DNA of 64,000 bases from NORP309 sp964564165 (lineage in GTDB: Bacteria; Pseudomonadota; Gammaproteobacteria; Xanthomonadales; Marinicellaceae), in the NCBI GenBank assembly GCA_964564165.1, contig CAZLZZ010000001.1, positions 1-64,000 on the forward strand, in the 5' to 3' direction. Below are positions 1 to 9,731 of the stretch, piece by piece. A program made the position numbers and the translations under genes. Numbering within the stretch: the stretch's first letter is position 1; each line of letters starts with the position of its first letter. Below the pieces are notes generated by a model, which ran no database searches, was not told the DNA's origin, and was given only the letters and a program-made list of their open reading frames with translations.

Positions 1-229
1 CAATCACTGTACCTTGTTTGACATTTTCATCAATAGCAACCAATATTTCAGTTATTTTGCCAGCATGTTCTGATGGAATTTCCATGGTGGCTTTTTCACT
101 TTCTAGAGTAATTAATGGATCATCAACGGCTATTGTCTCTCCTTCGCTAACCAATATTTCTATTACAGGAACATCGTCAAAATCGCCCATGTTTGGGATT
201 TTTATATCTATTATCTTATTTGAACTCAT
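1..229 (-). CDS. lpdA: Dihydrolipoyl dehydrogenase (E3), N-terminal lipoyl domain only; runs off the window
   Basis: Only the first 76 codons are inside the window. They encode a complete-looking lipoyl domain whose attachment lysine is K46 in the motif ESEKATMEIPS. The gene starts with ATG at 229, overlapping the aceF stop in an ATGA arrangement, so translation is probably coupled. A third gene after aceE and aceF that opens with a lipoyl domain is, in beta- and gammaproteobacteria, typically lpdA with an N-terminal lipoyl extension; the FAD/NAD part would lie left of base 1. A second E2-type subunit is the alternative that cannot be excluded from this fragment. Confidence 0.8.
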   Translation of the reverse strand, partial: MSSNKIIDIKIPNMGDFDDVPVIEILVSEGETIAVDDPLITLESEKATMEIPSEHAGKITEILVAIDENVKQGTVI

Positions 230-1536
230 AATAACATCTTCTTTAAATCGGCTAAAACGGTGGATAAATATACAATAAAGCGTGCCGCATCTGCTCCATC
301 AATGACACGGTGGTCATAAGACAAAGACAGTGGCAACATCAAGCGTGGTTCGACTTCGCCTTTTGCATTGTATTCGGGTTTTATCTTGGAGCGACTCACT
401 CCTAGAATAGCCACCTCAGGTGCATTGATAATTGGCGTAAATGCTGTTCCGCCAATTCCACCCAATGAGGAAACCGAAAAACAACCGCCTTTCATATCGG
501 CAGGTGTGAGTTTTCCTTCACGGGCTTTTAGTGATATTTCACTCATTTCTTTGGCAATATCCATTACCGTTTTGCTCAACACATCTCGCAGCACTGGCAC
601 TACTAGCCCGTTTGGTGTGTCCACAGCAATACCAACGTGATAGTATTTTTTCATCACTAAATTTTCGCCACCTGCATCCAATGAGGAATTGAATCTGGGG
701 AATTTCTTCAGCGCTACTGCTACCGCTTTGATAATAAATGCCAATGGCGACAGGCTAAATCCTTGTGCTTTGGCATCGGCTTTGTGGTCTTGTCTAAAGG
801 CTTCCATATCGGTAATGTCTGACTCATCAAATTGAGTCACGTGCGGAATACGCACCCAGTTTCTGTGCAGGTATTTTCCTGATATTTTTTGTATACGTGA
901 TAAGGCAATCGTTTCTACCTGACCGTATTTTGAAAAATCAACATTGGGTGGTGGCAACACATCAAAGTTTGGTGTTCCTGATTGCATCACACCGCCGCCT
1001 TGCATGGCTGCTTTTATATAGGCTTTTACATCTTCTTTGGTGATGCGCCCTTTGCGCCCCGTACCTGGTACAATATTGATATTGGTGCCAAGTTCTCGGG
1101 CGTATTTTCTTATCGCTGGAGAGGCGTGGGCTTTTTTGCCTGATAGTGTTTTTGAATTTACCACAGGCGGTGGTTTCTTTTTCACTTCTTTGGGCATGGG
1201 TTTTTCGACCACAACTTTTGGTTCACTTTTGGGTTCAGTTGTCTCTTCAATTTTTTCTTCTTCAGCCGTTGTCGTTGCATCAGCTTTTTCAGTAGCAACA
1301 TCTGAGACTTCCATCTCTAACATTTTAGTTCCAGCAGAAACTTCATCGCCTTCTTGAACCAAGACTTTTTTTACAATACCGCTAACTGGAGTTGGGACTT
1401 CTAATGTGGCTTTATCGCTTTCTAGTGTTATGACCGCATCTTCTGCTTTGATTTTATCGCCAACGGCTACCAACACTTCGATGACTTCCACTGTTCCCAC
1501 ATCACCAATATCAGGGATTTTTATAATTTTAATCAT
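226..1536 (-). CDS. aceF: Pyruvate dehydrogenase E2, dihydrolipoamide acetyltransferase
   Basis: E2 core of the pyruvate dehydrogenase complex, which moves the acetyl group from lipoate to CoA. The 436-residue protein has one lipoyl domain (about 1-78, lipoyl lysine K42 in ESDKATLEVP), an acidic and proline-rich linker (about 80-130), a peripheral-subunit binding domain (about 137-174, HASPAIRKYAREL followed by GTGRKGRITKEDV) and the catalytic acetyltransferase domain (about 205-436) ending in SYDHRVIDGADAARF, with H409 and D413 as the expected catalytic residues. It has a single lipoyl domain, against three in E. coli AceF. It begins 2 bases after the aceE stop and overlaps lpdA, so it is the middle gene of one operon. 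Confidence 0.96.
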   Translation of the reverse strand: MIKIIKIPDIGDVGTVEVIEVLVAVGDKIKAEDAVITLESDKATLEVPTPVSGIVKKVLVQEGDEVSAGTKMLEMEVSDVATEKADATTTAEEEKIEETTEPKSEPKVVVEKPMPKEVKKKPPPVVNSKTLSGKKAHASPAIRKYARELGTNINIVPGTGRKGRITKEDVKAYIKAAMQGGGVMQSGTPNFDVLPPPNVDFSKYGQVETIALSRIQKISGKYLHRNWVRIPHVTQFDESDITDMEAFRQDHKADAKAQGFSLSPLAFIIKAVAVALKKFPRFNSSLDAGGENLVMKKYYHVGIAVDTPNGLVVPVLRDVLSKTVMDIAKEMSEISLKAREGKLTPADMKGGCFSVSSLGGIGGTAFTPIINAPEVAILGVSRSKIKPEYNAKGEVEPRLMLPLSLSYDHRVIDGADAARFIVYLSTVLADLKKMLL

Positions 1537-1538
1537 GC

Positions 1539-4199
1539 TTATACTCCCACTGGATCAGGTCGGTTGGCATCAATTTCGTACAATTTCAACGCTTTAGCAA
1601 TGGCAGATTTGGGTAGTTCAGCAGATTTAACCAAGGCAGAAACGGTTGTAAATGCGATGTGTTTGCTATCGACTTCAAAGAATGAGCGCAATTGTTCGCG
1701 GGTATCTGAACGCCCAAAACCATCGGTGCCTAAGGTTGAATAATCCGCCTTTACCCATGGTCTAATTTGTTCAACAAAATCATGCATGTAATCGCTAACT
1801 GCAATCACTGGACCTTTGGCTTTGCCTAAACATTTTTCTACGTGTGAAAGCTTGGCTTTTTTATCTGGGTTTAACCGATTGAATCGTTGCACACTTTGAC
1901 CATCGCGTTTTAATTCGGTAAAGCTTGGGCAACTCCAAATATCACAATCGACCTTGAAGTCTTTTTTGAGCATTTCGGCAGCCGCTATGGCTTCACGCAA
2001 TATTGAGCCTGAGCCTAATAATTGTGCTTTAATTTTACCTTTTGTAGCTTGGAGTTGGTACATGCCTCGTAAAATATCACCTTCAACACCTTTGGGCATT
2101 TCAGGGTGTGTATAATTTTCGTTCAATAAGGTGATATAAAAATACACATCTTCATCATCACCATACATGCGCTGTAAACCATTTTGTATAATTACCGCAA
2201 CCTCATAAGCAAAGGTTGGGTCATAAGAAATACAATTGGGCACTGTAGAAGAAATCAAATGTGAGTGGCCGTCTTCGTGTTGTAAACCTTCGCCGTTTAA
2301 TGTTGTGCGCCCTGATGTTCCTCCGAGTAAAAATCCTTTGGTTCGCATGTCTCCAGCGGCATAACATAAATCACCAACGCGTTGAAAACCAAACATGGAA
2401 TAATAAATAAAGAACGGAATCATAGCCACACCATAATTGGCATAAGAAGTTCCGGCAGCTATCCATGAACTCATGGCACCCGCCTCAGAAATGCCTTCTT
2501 GCAAGACTTGTCCGTCAATACTTTCTTTGTAAAACATCAATTGACTGGCATCTTCAGGCGTGTATTTTTGCCCTTGGTGTGAGTAAATACCCAATTGGCG
2601 GAACAAGCCTTCCATACCAAAAGTTCTAGCTTCATCTGCAACAATCGGCACAATATGTGGTGCCAATGCTTTGTCGCGCAATAAAATTGCCAATATTCGC
2701 ACAAAAGACATGGTGGTAGAGAATTCTCTTTCACCAGAAGCTTTCATGATGCCGGCAAATTTATTCAGTTCAGGAATTGGCAGCGCTTTGTAACTGACTT
2801 TGCGTTGTGGCAAATAGCCACCGAGTTCTTCGCGCCTTTGTTTTAGGTATTTAATTTCCTCAGAGTCTTCAGCGGGTTTGTAATAAGGCACATCTTCCAA
2901 ATCTTCATCGGCTATGGGCACATTGAATTGATCACGAAAATGTCGGATGGCAGAAGTGGGCATTTTCTTTTGTTGATGGGTGGTATTTAATCCTTGTCCG
3001 GCATCTCCCATACCGTAGCCTTTTACCGTTTTTGCCAAAATAACAGTTGGTTGCCCAACGTGAGTTGTTGCTGATTTAAAAGCGGCAAACATTTTATGTG
3101 GGTCATGTCCACCACGGTTTAATCGCCAAACATCTTGATCAGACATATTGGCCACCATTTCTCTTAATTCTGGGTATTTACCAAAAAAATGTTCGCGCAC
3201 ATACGCGCCATCTTTTGATTTGTAATTTTGGTAGTCGCCATCCACAGCTTCTTCCATACGTTTACGCAACAATCCTTTGTCGTCTCTTGCTAACAACTTA
3301 TCCCAATACCCACCCCAAATAACCTTGATAACATTCCAGCCTGCGCCACGGAAAACCCCTTCGAGTTCTTGGATGATTTTACCATTGCCTCGAACAGGAC
3401 CATCTAATCTTTGTAAATTACAATTCACCACAAAAACAAGGTTGTCTAACTTTTCACGACCAGCCATTGAGATTGCTCCCAAGGATTCTGGTTCATCGGT
3501 TTCGCCATCGCCTAAAAAGGCATAGACCTTTTTATCGGTGGTATCAATCATGCTGCGGTTTTGCATGTATTTCATAAAACGCGCTTGATAAATCGCTTGA
3601 ATTGGACCAAGTCCCATAGAAACTGTAGCAAATTGCCAATAATCAGGCATCAACCATGGGTGTGGATACGATGACAATCCGCTGCCATCAACTTCACGCC
3701 TAAAATTGTCCATTTCTTCTTCATCTATGCGTCCTTCCAAGAACGAACGGGCATAAAAACCTGGCGCACAATGTCCTTGTACATACAATAAATCACCACC
3801 GCAGTCATGATCTGGACCTCGGAAAAAGTGATTAAAACCGACATCATAAATAGTGGCAGCCGAAGCAAAAGAAGCAATATGACCACCAAGTGAACCAGGA
3901 CGACGATTGGCACGAACCACCATTGCCATAGCATTCCAACGTATAATCGCACGGATTTTCCATTCAATATCAGCATTGCCTGGAGATTTTTTTTCAGCAC
4001 TGGTCGGAATCGTATTCAAATAAGCGGTGGTCGCTTCATACGGCAAATGTCCACCAGAGCGGCGATTTAAGTCGATTAATTGTTCGATTAAAAAATGTGC
4101 GCGTTCTGGGCCTTCTTCGGTGATAACTGCGGTTAATGCTTCTAGCCATTCTTGTGTTTCTTGGCTATCTACATCTATTTTGTGGTTGGCTTCTTTCAT
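1539..4199 (-). CDS. aceE: Pyruvate dehydrogenase E1, homodimeric type
   Basis: Thiamine-diphosphate-dependent E1 that decarboxylates pyruvate and acetylates E2-bound lipoate. The 886-residue length matches the single-chain homodimeric E1 of gammaproteobacteria, not the alpha/beta type. The thiamine diphosphate motif is visible as GDGETDEP (GDG at 230-232) followed 27 residues later by NCN (259-261). Other family blocks are GGHIASFASAATIYDVGFNHF near 105-125 and GTSGRTTLNGEGLQHEDGHS in the second half. The ATG at 4199 lies 14 bases from the maeB stop and has a GAGACAA stretch before it, so it probably belongs to a maeB-aceE-aceF-lpdA transcription unit. Confidence 0.97.
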   Translation of the reverse strand: MKEANHKIDVDSQETQEWLEALTAVITEEGPERAHFLIEQLIDLNRRSGGHLPYEATTAYLNTIPTSAEKKSPGNADIEWKIRAIIRWNAMAMVVRANRRPGSLGGHIASFASAATIYDVGFNHFFRGPDHDCGGDLLYVQGHCAPGFYARSFLEGRIDEEEMDNFRREVDGSGLSSYPHPWLMPDYWQFATVSMGLGPIQAIYQARFMKYMQNRSMIDTTDKKVYAFLGDGETDEPESLGAISMAGREKLDNLVFVVNCNLQRLDGPVRGNGKIIQELEGVFRGAGWNVIKVIWGGYWDKLLARDDKGLLRKRMEEAVDGDYQNYKSKDGAYVREHFFGKYPELREMVANMSDQDVWRLNRGGHDPHKMFAAFKSATTHVGQPTVILAKTVKGYGMGDAGQGLNTTHQQKKMPTSAIRHFRDQFNVPIADEDLEDVPYYKPAEDSEEIKYLKQRREELGGYLPQRKVSYKALPIPELNKFAGIMKASGEREFSTTMSFVRILAILLRDKALAPHIVPIVADEARTFGMEGLFRQLGIYSHQGQKYTPEDASQLMFYKESIDGQVLQEGISEAGAMSSWIAAGTSYANYGVAMIPFFIYYSMFGFQRVGDLCYAAGDMRTKGFLLGGTSGRTTLNGEGLQHEDGHSHLISSTVPNCISYDPTFAYEVAVIIQNGLQRMYGDDEDVYFYITLLNENYTHPEMPKGVEGDILRGMYQLQATKGKIKAQLLGSGSILREAIAAAEMLKKDFKVDCDIWSCPSFTELKRDGQSVQRFNRLNPDKKAKLSHVEKCLGKAKGPVIAVSDYMHDFVEQIRPWVKADYSTLGTDGFGRSDTREQLRSFFEVDSKHIAFTTVSALVKSAELPKSAIAKALKLYEIDANRPDPVGV

Positions 4200-4213
4200 A
4201 ATTTGTCTCTAAA

Positions 4214-6502
4214 CTATTTTTTCAATGGTTGTTTTTGTGCATCGACAACCGCTATAGCTGTCATGTTTATAATTCTTCTTACCGATGAGTTCGGCGTCAG
4301 TACATGTGCCGCTTGTTTGCTGCCCAATAACATAGGGCCTACTGTCACACCTTGGGTAAAACATCTGATCATATTAACCAAAGCATTGGCTGTATCTAAA
4401 TTAGGTAACACAAATAAATTTGCCCTGCCTTCTAATTTTGAATCAGGGAATACATCTTTTCTTAGTGCAGGCATCAGTGCAATATCTGCCTCCATTTCAC
4501 CTTCTATTTCTAAATCTGGTGCAATTTTGTGCAATATTTCTAGGGCTTCGCGCATTTTATCGGGGCTTTCTCCATCGCGTGAGCCAAAGCTTGAATAGGA
4601 AATTAGAGCTATTCTAGGTGTTTTTCCAAAGTCTTTCAGTTTTTCTGCCGCCAACATCGCTGTTTCGGCAATCTCTTGTGCATCAGGATTAGGATTAACA
4701 TAGGTATCGCAGAAAAAGAAGTTGCCGTATTCTGTTGAAATTCCACTCATGGTAGCGGGTTTTGATACGCCATCTTGTAGTCCAAGAATATCAGTGATGT
4801 GTTCCAGTACTTTGGGAAATCTGCCGGTTAATCCAGCTAACATGGCATCGGCTTCACCCCGTTTAACCATTAATGCGGCTATAACTGATGAGCGCGTTCT
4901 AACAATCGCTTTGGCAATGCCAGGTGTCACACCGTGTCTTTGCATGATAGAATGGTACAGTTCCCAATACTCTTTAAAACGTGGGTCTTCTTGAGGATTA
5001 ACCAATTCAAAATCTTTGCCAATGGTTAAGTCTATACCTATTTTCTTTATGGTTCTTTCAACCACATCAGGGCGACCAATCAAGATAGGCTTGGCCAGTT
5101 TATCATCCAGAGCGGTTCGTACTGCGCGCAATACTCTTTCGTCTTCACCTTCTGCATAAACCACCGTTTTTGGATTGTTGCGGGCTTTATCAAAAATAGG
5201 TTTCATCATCAAGCCGCTTTTAAATACAAAATAACTCAAACGGTCTTTGTACTCTTGCATGTCTTGGATAGGACGAGTCGCCACGCCTGAGTCCATTGCC
5301 GCTTGTGCCACTGCTGGCGCTACATACAACAATATGCGCGGATCAAAAGGTTGTGGAATCAAATATTCTCGACCAAATCCTTTGGCCTCTCCTTCAAAGG
5401 CTTGCGCACCTACATCTGAGGATTCTTTTTGTGCCAATTCTGCCAGTGCATAAACACAGGCCATTTTCATTTCATCATTGATAACCGGTGCGCCCACATC
5501 AAGTGTGCCTCGGAAAATATAAGGAAAACACAAAACATTGTTCACTTGATTGGGGAAGTCAGACCGACCCGTTGCCAAAATAGCATCCGGACGCGCCTTG
5601 AGTGCAATATCTGGCATGATTTCAGGTGTAGGATTGGCCAACGCCAAAATAATTGGGTCTTTTGCCATTGGCATAATCATTTCGGGAGTTAGCGCCCCTG
5701 CAACGGACACTCCTAAAAAAATATCAGCACCAACCAGAGCCTGGCTTAATGTTTGTTGTTTAACATCCTTTGCATAAATTTCTTTTTTTGAGTCAACATC
5801 AATGTCTTCACGTCCTTCAAAAATGACCCCTTTTGAATCTGATAAAATCAAATTCTCTATTTTCAAGCCTAAGTCCACCAATAAATCGACACATGCCATT
5901 CCTGCAGCTCCAGCACCTGATGTCACTAACTTAACATCGCCAATGTTTTTGTCGATGACTTTTAAGCCGTTAATAACAGCGGTCGCAGTAATAATGGCCG
6001 TGCCATGCTGGTCATCATGAAAAACAGGTATCTTTAGACGGCTTTTGAGCTTTTCTTCTACATAAAAACATTCCGGAGACTTTATGTCTTCAAGGTTTAT
6101 ACCGCCGAATGTAGGCTCAAGTGATGCAATTATTTCAATTAATTTATCGGGGTCTTTTTCATCAATTTCTATATCAAAAACATCCACGCCTGCAAATTTT
6201 TTAAACAATACTGCCTTGCCTTCCATTACTGGTTTTGATGCCAGAGGACCGATATCCCCTAAGCCCAAAACAGCCGTACCATTTGTGATAACAGCCACTA
6301 AATTTGCTCTGGCCGTATAAAGTGAAGCGGTACTGGGGTCACGCTGGATCTCTAAACATGGTGCTGCTACTCCTGGCGAGTAAGCCAAGGCTAAATCTTT
6401 GGCTGTTGTTAAGGCTTTGGTTGCCACCACTTTGATTTTTCCTGGTGGAAATTCTCTGTGGTATTCTAAGGCCGCTATTTTGATGTCTTCTCTTAAACTC
6501 AT
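4214..6502 (-). CDS. maeB: NADP-dependent malic enzyme with C-terminal phosphotransacetylase-like domain
   Basis: Oxidative decarboxylation of malate to pyruvate. The 762-residue protein has the two-part MaeB architecture: malic enzyme N-terminal and NAD(P)-binding domains (about 1-425; AYSPGVAAPC near 40, SGAGAAGMAC in the Rossmann segment) and a phosphate acetyltransferase-like domain (about 430-762; VVYAEGEDERVLRA to the end). In MaeB the second domain is generally regulatory, binding acetyl-CoA, and not a working Pta. ATG at 6502 is preceded by a strong GGGGGACAACC ribosome site. The gene leads directly into aceE, so malate is converted to acetyl-CoA by one operon; no separate promoter is visible in the 14-base gap. 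Confidence 0.95.
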   Translation of the reverse strand: MSLREDIKIAALEYHREFPPGKIKVVATKALTTAKDLALAYSPGVAAPCLEIQRDPSTASLYTARANLVAVITNGTAVLGLGDIGPLASKPVMEGKAVLFKKFAGVDVFDIEIDEKDPDKLIEIIASLEPTFGGINLEDIKSPECFYVEEKLKSRLKIPVFHDDQHGTAIITATAVINGLKVIDKNIGDVKLVTSGAGAAGMACVDLLVDLGLKIENLILSDSKGVIFEGREDIDVDSKKEIYAKDVKQQTLSQALVGADIFLGVSVAGALTPEMIMPMAKDPIILALANPTPEIMPDIALKARPDAILATGRSDFPNQVNNVLCFPYIFRGTLDVGAPVINDEMKMACVYALAELAQKESSDVGAQAFEGEAKGFGREYLIPQPFDPRILLYVAPAVAQAAMDSGVATRPIQDMQEYKDRLSYFVFKSGLMMKPIFDKARNNPKTVVYAEGEDERVLRAVRTALDDKLAKPILIGRPDVVERTIKKIGIDLTIGKDFELVNPQEDPRFKEYWELYHSIMQRHGVTPGIAKAIVRTRSSVIAALMVKRGEADAMLAGLTGRFPKVLEHITDILGLQDGVSKPATMSGISTEYGNFFFCDTYVNPNPDAQEIAETAMLAAEKLKDFGKTPRIALISYSSFGSRDGESPDKMREALEILHKIAPDLEIEGEMEADIALMPALRKDVFPDSKLEGRANLFVLPNLDTANALVNMIRCFTQGVTVGPMLLGSKQAAHVLTPNSSVRRIINMTAIAVVDAQKQPLKK

Positions 6503-6711
6503 GGTTGTCCCCCGTTGAGTTGAATTGAGTTGCGAGTATTTTTATACTCATTAAATTGGACTAAGTATTTTAAGTCATTTAAAGCAATTTCTCTATGAGA
6601 AATGATAAATAACAAGTAACTACGTTCGAGTTAACTCAAGGTAATACAATTTTATTGAAAATTAACACAAGATGAATTATCTTATTGGTTATATTTATTA
6701 AAGTGAGTGCT

Positions 6712-7800
6712 ATGAAATTAACGGCTGTTTGTTTTATTTTGATTTTTGTGATTTCTTGTTCATCGCCTCCCAAAAAGGCAGTGAAACTTTATCCTAAACT
6801 TGTTTTAAACATTGAGCAGGCCAATCGACTGGCGCAACTGCCCATTGCCTGTGTTGAAACCCAGTACCCCAATAAACTCAATCAAACCATTGGCAGTGCC
6901 GATGATTTAAAAACACCCAAACAATTGCACCCCGCTTTTTATGGTTGTTTTGATTGGCACAGCGCCGTTCACGGGCATTGGGCAATGGTAAAATTGTTAA
7001 AAAAGTTTCCAGCAATGGACAGAGCCCCTCAACTTAGGAAGCTGCTGATTAAAAATATAACACAAGAAAATATTAGCCAGGAAGTGGCTTATTTTCATGG
7101 CAAACACAATAAGACCTGGGAGCGCACTTATGGCTGGGCCTGGTTGTTAAAATTGTCTCAAGAATTACACCAGTGGGATGATCCACTTGCCAGAGAGTTA
7201 GAATTAAATTTACAGCCGTTGAGTGATTTAATCGTTTCTAAATTTTTAAATTTCTTGCCAAAGCTGAATTATCAAATTCGTGTAGGAACCCATGCCAATA
7301 CCGCCTTTGGCATGGCTTTTGCACACGATTATGCGGTGTCTGTTGGTCATTTTGAGTTGAAAGAACTGATTGAGCAGCGGGCTTTTGAATTTTATTTCAA
7401 AGACACCAATTGTCCCATAGGCTGGGAGCCCGGTGGGTTTGATTTTCTTTCGCCGTGCCTACAAGAGATGGACCTCATGCGCAGAGTACTGCCAAACTCA
7501 GAGTTCTCATATTGGATCCATAAGTTTTTACCTCAGCTGAATGAAAAACACTATGATTTGGCAGTAGGCGTGGTGAGTGACAGAACCGATGGCAAGCTTG
7601 TACACTTAGATGGCTTGAATTTTACTCGGGCATGGAGCCTGTATGGTTTGGGCAATCAGTACCCAGAATACAAACACCTAATTAATATTGCCAACAAACA
7701 CATGCAACACTCTCTGCCTTTTGTGGTTGGCGATAGTTACGAAGGTGGTCATTGGCTGGGCAGTTTTGCTATTTATGCGCTTGACAGTTCACAACCATGA
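6712..7800 (+). CDS. DUF2891 family lipoprotein, first gene of the 5-oxoprolinase operon
   Basis: The 362-residue protein matches the DUF2891 family by its opening block (IACVETQYPNKLNQ, then LHPAFYGCFDWHSAVHGHW) and by internal motifs such as ERTYGWAWLLKL and GWEPGGFDFLSPCLQE. DUF2891 proteins have no established function; the repeated aromatic/helical segments suggest an alpha/alpha-barrel. I chose the ATG at 6712 over an upstream TTG because it gives a lipoprotein signal: a short lysine, a hydrophobic stretch and the lipobox VISC with cysteine near residue 16. It should therefore be anchored in the cell envelope. Its stop overlaps the next start (ATGA), tying it to the Nramp-like and pxpABC genes. 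Confidence 0.85.
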   Translation: MKLTAVCFILIFVISCSSPPKKAVKLYPKLVLNIEQANRLAQLPIACVETQYPNKLNQTIGSADDLKTPKQLHPAFYGCFDWHSAVHGHWAMVKLLKKFPAMDRAPQLRKLLIKNITQENISQEVAYFHGKHNKTWERTYGWAWLLKLSQELHQWDDPLARELELNLQPLSDLIVSKFLNFLPKLNYQIRVGTHANTAFGMAFAHDYAVSVGHFELKELIEQRAFEFYFKDTNCPIGWEPGGFDFLSPCLQEMDLMRRVLPNSEFSYWIHKFLPQLNEKHYDLAVGVVSDRTDGKLVHLDGLNFTRAWSLYGLGNQYPEYKHLINIANKHMQHSLPFVVGDSYEGGHWLGSFAIYALDSSQP

Positions 7801-9017
7801 AATTTTTTAAAGATCTTGGCCCAGGTGTGTTAATTGCTGCGGCATTTATTGGCCCAGGCACGGTAACGGTGTGTACCATTGCGGGTGTTAAATATCAATT
7901 TGCACTGCTTTGGGCGATGGTGTTTTCTATTTTTGCGACCCTTGTTTTGCAAGAAATGTCAGCAAGATTGGGCTTGGTTTCTAAAAAAGGGCTGGCACAA
8001 GTTGTGCGCAATGAGATTTCAAATCCCGTGCTTAAATGGTTGGCAATAATATTAATTATGTCGGCTATTTTGGTCGGCAATGCCGCCTATGAAGCGGGCA
8101 ATATCAGCGGTGGGGTTTTGGGTCTGGAAACGCTGATACAACAAGCCAGTTTCGGCATTGGAAACTGGCAGGTGAATGTTTTTAGTTTATTAATTGGCTT
8201 TATCGCGTTTGTGGTCTTGTATATCGGCAATTATAAATTTATCGAAAAATCTTTGGTAACACTGGTGGTTTTGATGAGTCTCGCTTTTGTTATCACTGCC
8301 ATCATAACCAGTCCGAACTTATGGGCCGTATTCAAAGGGGTCTTTATTCCCTCGTTTCCACCAGGAAGTCTTTTAATCATTGTGGCACTTATTGGTACGA
8401 CAGTTGTGCCGTATAATTTGTTTTTGCATGCTTCATTGGTTCAAGAAAAATGGCAGGGTGTTGATGATTTACCCAAGGCTAGAAAAGACACCAAAACTGC
8501 CATCATTGGTGGTGGGATCGTCTCAATGGCGATCATTATTAGTGCTGCAGCCATCCAAGAAAACCAAGTTTCTAATGCTGTAGATTTGGCCAAAGGACTA
8601 GAACCCCTGTTTGGCAGTTATGCTAAATATTTATTGGCTATCGGCTTATTTGCAGCGGGCATTACTTCGGCAATCACCGCTCCTATTGCTGCAGCTTATG
8701 TGGCTGCTGGTTGTTTCAATTGGGAAGCTAATCTAAAATCGAATAGGTTTAGGCTGATTTGGATGATTGTATTGTTATTGGGAATTGTCTTTTCATCTAT
8801 CGGTTTTAAATCTATAGAAGTGATCAAGTTCGCCCAGATCGCCAATGGTTTGTTGTTGCCACTGATTGCGGTGTTTTTATTGTGGGTAATGAACCGCAAA
8901 CAAGTTTTGGGCGATTACGTCAACTCTAAAAAACAGAATTTCTTGGGATGGATAATTGTTTTGATTACTTTTGTTTTGGGTATAAAAAGTTTGAGTCAGG
9001 TTTTTGGATGGGTATAG
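7797..9017 (+). CDS. Nramp-superfamily transporter lacking the metal-binding motifs; candidate 5-oxoproline importer
   Basis: Polytopic membrane protein of 406 residues with about 11 hydrophobic helices and Nramp-like helix 1 and helix 6 segments. In metal-carrying Nramps helix 1 has DPGN and helix 6 has MPH. Here the corresponding residues are GPGT (19-22) and VPYN (204-207), so the aspartate, asparagine and methionine ligands are replaced. That argues against Mn/Fe transport. The gene overlaps the DUF2891 stop and is 9 bases before pxpA. Bacillus subtilis has a similar arrangement, with the Nramp-like ycsG beside the pxpA homologue ycsF. The inference is uptake of 5-oxoproline or a related substrate; the family assignment is firm, the substrate is not. 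Confidence 0.85.
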   Translation: MKFFKDLGPGVLIAAAFIGPGTVTVCTIAGVKYQFALLWAMVFSIFATLVLQEMSARLGLVSKKGLAQVVRNEISNPVLKWLAIILIMSAILVGNAAYEAGNISGGVLGLETLIQQASFGIGNWQVNVFSLLIGFIAFVVLYIGNYKFIEKSLVTLVVLMSLAFVITAIITSPNLWAVFKGVFIPSFPPGSLLIIVALIGTTVVPYNLFLHASLVQEKWQGVDDLPKARKDTKTAIIGGGIVSMAIIISAAAIQENQVSNAVDLAKGLEPLFGSYAKYLLAIGLFAAGITSAITAPIAAAYVAAGCFNWEANLKSNRFRLIWMIVLLLGIVFSSIGFKSIEVIKFAQIANGLLLPLIAVFLLWVMNRKQVLGDYVNSKKQNFLGWIIVLITFVLGIKSLSQVFGWV

Positions 9018-9026
9018 AAGTTAGAT

Positions 9027-9731
9027 ATGAAGATTGATCTCAATTGTGACTTGGGCGAAGGCATGGGCAATGATTCTCAGTTGATGCCTTTTTTGGGTTC
9101 TTGCAATATTGCATGTGGTGGTCATTTTGGTGATACGCAAACCATGACAGCCGCAGTAAAATTGGCAAAAACACACCAGGTTAATGTCGGGGCTCACCCT
9201 TCTTTTCCTGATAAAGAAGGTTTTGGCAGAAGAGTCATAGAAATATCCAGAGATGAATTACACCAGTCACTGGTTAAGCAAATTACTGATTTGCAAATAA
9301 TTTGCAAGCAAAATAATATCGTTATGAACCACATTAAACTTCACGGCGCTTTGTATAATTTGGCTGCCAATGATGCAGAAATTGCCGCAGTGGTGTTGAA
9401 TGCTTTTGCCAAGGTTCAAGCAGACATTAAAATCTACGTGCCTTATTTTTCTGTCATTGCAATATTGGCTGAAGACTACTTTCCTATTGTTTATGAAGCT
9501 TTTGCTGACAGAAGTTACAATTCAGATTTGTCCTTGGTTTCAAGAGACAGGCCCCATGCAGTTATCAGCAACAAACAAAAGGCCTGGAATCAAGTCAAAT
9601 CCATCATTGAAACAGGCAAAGTGCCAGCCATAAATGGCCAAATGCTCGCCATCAAAGCCAATACCTTTTGTGTGCACGGCGACAATAAAAATGCATTTGA
9701 AATTTTGCAGCATATTCATCAATGTCTTTGA
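9027..9731 (+). CDS. pxpA: 5-oxoprolinase subunit A (LamB/YcsF family)
   Basis: Subunit of the ATP-dependent bacterial 5-oxoprolinase PxpABC, which opens 5-oxoproline (pyroglutamate) to glutamate. The 234-residue protein starts with the family signature IDLNCDLGEGMGND and has CNIACGGHFGD, VGAHPSFPDKEGFGRR, KLHGALYN and the terminal VHGD motif, as in the LamB/YcsF fold. It is slightly shorter than the usual 245-255 residues. pxpB starts inside its last codons (10-base overlap), so the three subunits should be made together. Substrate scavenging or repair of spontaneously formed pyroglutamate are the known roles. Confidence 0.95.
   Translation: MKIDLNCDLGEGMGNDSQLMPFLGSCNIACGGHFGDTQTMTAAVKLAKTHQVNVGAHPSFPDKEGFGRRVIEISRDELHQSLVKQITDLQIICKQNNIVMNHIKLHGALYNLAANDAEIAAVVLNAFAKVQADIKIYVPYFSVIAILAEDYFPIVYEAFADRSYNSDLSLVSRDRPHAVISNKQKAWNQVKSIIETGKVPAINGQMLAIKANTFCVHGDNKNAFEILQHIHQCL

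Noticed and set aside
7797..9017. Annotation as MntH manganese transporter
   Set aside because: The DPGN and MPH ligands are replaced by GPGT and VPYN and the context is 5-oxoproline metabolism.
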